From WHSO01 sp963732875 (GTDB lineage Bacteria > Pseudomonadota > Alphaproteobacteria > SMXQ01): a DNA stretch of 64,000 nucleotides. Made by a program: the position numbers and the translations under genes. A model generated the notes under the pieces. It did not search any database and was not told the DNA's origin. It saw only the letters and a program-made list of their open reading frames with translations. Of the stretch, positions 62,576 to 64,000 are shown one piece after another; within the stretch, counting starts at the first letter, position 1; each line of letters opens with the position of its first letter. The DNA lies in contig CAVTBD010000004.1 in assembly GCA_963732875.1 (NCBI GenBank), positions 1 to 64,000 on the forward strand, read 5' to 3'.

Positions 62576-63698
62576 CACCGCCGATCCCGCGCTGGCGGGC
62601 GGCGTGCTGACCATCGACCTCGACGCGATCGCCGCCAACTGGAAGCTGCTGGCAGGCCGGCTCGCCGCAGGCGCCGTTTGCGGCGCCGTGGTCAAGGCCG
62701 ACGCCTACGGCCTCGGCATGGCCGAGGTGGCCGCCCGCCTTGTGGGCGGCGGGCTGCCGCACCTTCTTCGTGGCGCTGCCCGGCGAGGGCGTGGCGCTGC
62801 GCGCCCTGCTGCCCGACGCCGAGATCGCCGTGTTCAACGGCTGCGACGACGGCTGCGCGCCGGCGCTCACCGATGCCCGGCTCACGCCGGTGCTCAACCA
62901 TTCCGGCCAGATTGCCGCCTGGACCAAGGCGGCGGCGCGGGCCGACAGGCGCCTGCCCGCCATGCTGCACGTCGATACCGGCATGAGCCGTCTCGGCCTG
63001 ACGGCGGCGGAAGTGACGGATTTCGCCGCGGACCCCGCACGCCTCGCGCGGTATCGAACTGACCGCGGTAATGAGCCACCTCGCCTGCGCCGACAGCCCG
63101 AGCATCCGCTCAACGCCGAGCAGCGCGACCGCTTCGGCGCGGCGCTCGCCACGCTGGCACCGCTCGGCGTGCGACGGACCAGCCTCGCCAATTCATCCGG
63201 CATCTTCCTCGGGCCCGACTATCACTTCGATCTCGTCCGCCCCGGAGCCGCGCTCTATGGCGTCACGCCCAACCGCGAGCGCGCCCAATCCCATGGCTCA
63301 AGTGGTTCTACTGCAAGGGAAAATCCTGCAGACCCGCATAATTGACACCCCTGTGACCGTTGGCTATGGTGCGACGCACCGAACGGCAGCCGGACGGCGC
63401 CTCGCCACCGTCGGCAGTCGGCTATGCCGACGGTTACCTCCGCGCCCTGTCCGGCGTCGCCAGCGCCCACGTGGGCGACATTCCGGTGCCAGTGGTAGGG
63501 CGCGTGTCCATGGACCTCATCACTCTCGACGTGACCGACGTTCCCGAGCCGGAGACCCGGCCCGGCGCGCTGGTCGAGCTGATCGGCCCCCGTCACACGG
63601 TCGACGCCCTGGCGCACCAGGCCGGCACCATCGGCTACGAGATACTGACCGCGCTCGGCGCCCGCTTCCAGCGCCGCTACACCGGGGGCGCCCGATGA
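62562..63698 (+). CDS. alr: Alanine racemase, several frameshifts as read
   Basis: Alr makes D-alanine for peptidoglycan using pyridoxal phosphate. The gene starts MSRSDTADPALAGGVLTIDL. Five indels are needed: +1 near 62755, +1 near 63049, -1 near 63098, +1 near 63281 and +1 near 63414. With these the length is 377 residues, exactly that of the family. The cofactor lysine is in AVVKADAYGLG, and other motifs are HVDTGMSRLG, SLANSSGIFLG, RPGAALYG, VAVGYADGY and VVGRVSMDL. Every motif is intact, so the breaks are most simply sequence errors. The mlaE-like gene starts by ATGA overlap at the stop. Confidence 0.93.
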
Positions 63699-64000
63699 GC
63701 CTCGCCCAGCATTCCGAGGAGCCGCTTCCGGTCCGCCTCCTCGCCCCCGTGGGCCGGGTGTTCCTGAACTTCCTCGGCTCGATGGGCGCGATCACCATCT
63801 TCACTTTCCAGGCCCTGCGCCATTGCGTCACGCCGCCGTTCTATCGGCGCCACCTGATCCGCCAGATGATCTCGATCGGCTACTACTCCCTGCCGGTGGT
63901 CGGCCTGACCGCGATCTTCACCGGCATGGTGCTGGCGCTGCAGAGCTACACCGGCTTCTCGCGCTTCTCGGCGGAAGGCGCGGTGGCGACCGTGGTGGTG
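63695..64000 (+). CDS. mlaE: MlaE-type ABC transporter permease (5' part)
   Basis: The gene starts at ATG 63695, overlapping the alr TGA, and runs off the right edge after 102 codons. The N-terminal MSLAQHSEEPLPVRLLAPVG is followed by an amphipathic segment and the permease core RRHLIRQMISIGYYSLPVVG, then TAIFTGMVLALQSYTGFSRF. This matches MlaE permeases, which move phospholipids between the membranes with MlaF, MlaD and MlaC. The partners would lie to the right of the window. Confidence 0.9.
   Translation, partial: MSLAQHSEEPLPVRLLAPVGRVFLNFLGSMGAITIFTFQALRHCVTPPFYRRHLIRQMISIGYYSLPVVGLTAIFTGMVLALQSYTGFSRFSAEGAVATVVV

Overview
The window is a GC-rich stretch of an alphaproteobacterial chromosome, most likely from the Rhodospirillales or a neighbouring order (inference from gene content and order). 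The evidence is the linked DivK/PleD cell-cycle pair, HdaA, EipB (DUF1849), the rpsF-rpsR-DUF2232-rplI string, the lptF-lptG-lptD-surA-pdxA-rsmA cluster, the fabD-fabG-acpP-fabF-mltG...yicC-gmk string, and a tiny aa3-oxidase subunit IV gene. No rRNA, tRNA, CRISPR array, prophage or insertion sequence with a transposase was seen. Most of the window is core genome in tight operons with many 4-base stop/start overlaps.

Layout. 1-1.6 kb: a broken gene running in from the left edge, then an AT-rich island with two small unrecognised genes. 1.6-13.9 kb: pyrB, pyrC (pseudo-dihydroorotase type), plsY, dprA, topA, rnr, DUF983 and an S41 lipoprotein protease, separated by palindromic repeat elements. 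14.1-22.7 kb: a translationally coupled pair of paralogous membrane proteins of unknown function, rpmG, pleD-divK, beta-carbonic anhydrase, a ROK kinase, eipB, a diguanylate cyclase and a SPOR lipoprotein. 22.9-33.9 kb: aspS, rnd, ppx-ppk, sixA, and the coupled DUF2066-CDP-alcohol phosphatidyltransferase-perM-hdaA operon. 34-38.6 kb: purM-purN, cytochrome oxidase subunit IV, ndk, holC, pepA. 38.8-48.3 kb: lipopolysaccharide and outer-membrane assembly genes, pdxA, rsmA, gmk, yicC. 48.4-50.6 kb: an accessory pair (TctC-type solute receptor with a polylysine tail, and an SDR) inserted in an otherwise standard gene order. 50.6-55.3 kb: mltG and fatty-acid synthesis. 55.4-57.2 kb: alternative oxidase, group III truncated haemoglobin and NsrR, a compact nitric-oxide response module with a recognisable NsrR operator. 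57.3-64 kb: rpsF, rpsR, DUF2232, rplI, cfa, dnaB, alr and the start of mlaE.

How it works together. Three themes recur: envelope building (Lpt proteins, SurA, MltG, EipB, Fab enzymes, Cfa, PlsY, MlaE), replication and cell-cycle control (DivK, PleD, HdaA, HolC, DnaB, TopA, DprA), and phosphate/nucleotide metabolism (PPK, PPX, SixA, Ndk, Gmk, Pur and Pyr enzymes). The best candidate for a distinct physiological system is the NsrR-truncated haemoglobin-alternative oxidase module at 55.4-57.2 kb. The tandem membrane paralogues at 14.1-15.7 kb are the best candidate for something functionally undescribed.

Caveat. Several genes that should be essential (pyrB, plsY, topA, purM, fabF, alr) and also pyrC and two genes in the first 1.5 kb carry single-base indels as read, mostly +1 insertions, and several in clusters. 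They read as complete proteins once corrected, so sequence or assembly error is more likely than real gene decay. They are annotated here over their full reconstructed span.
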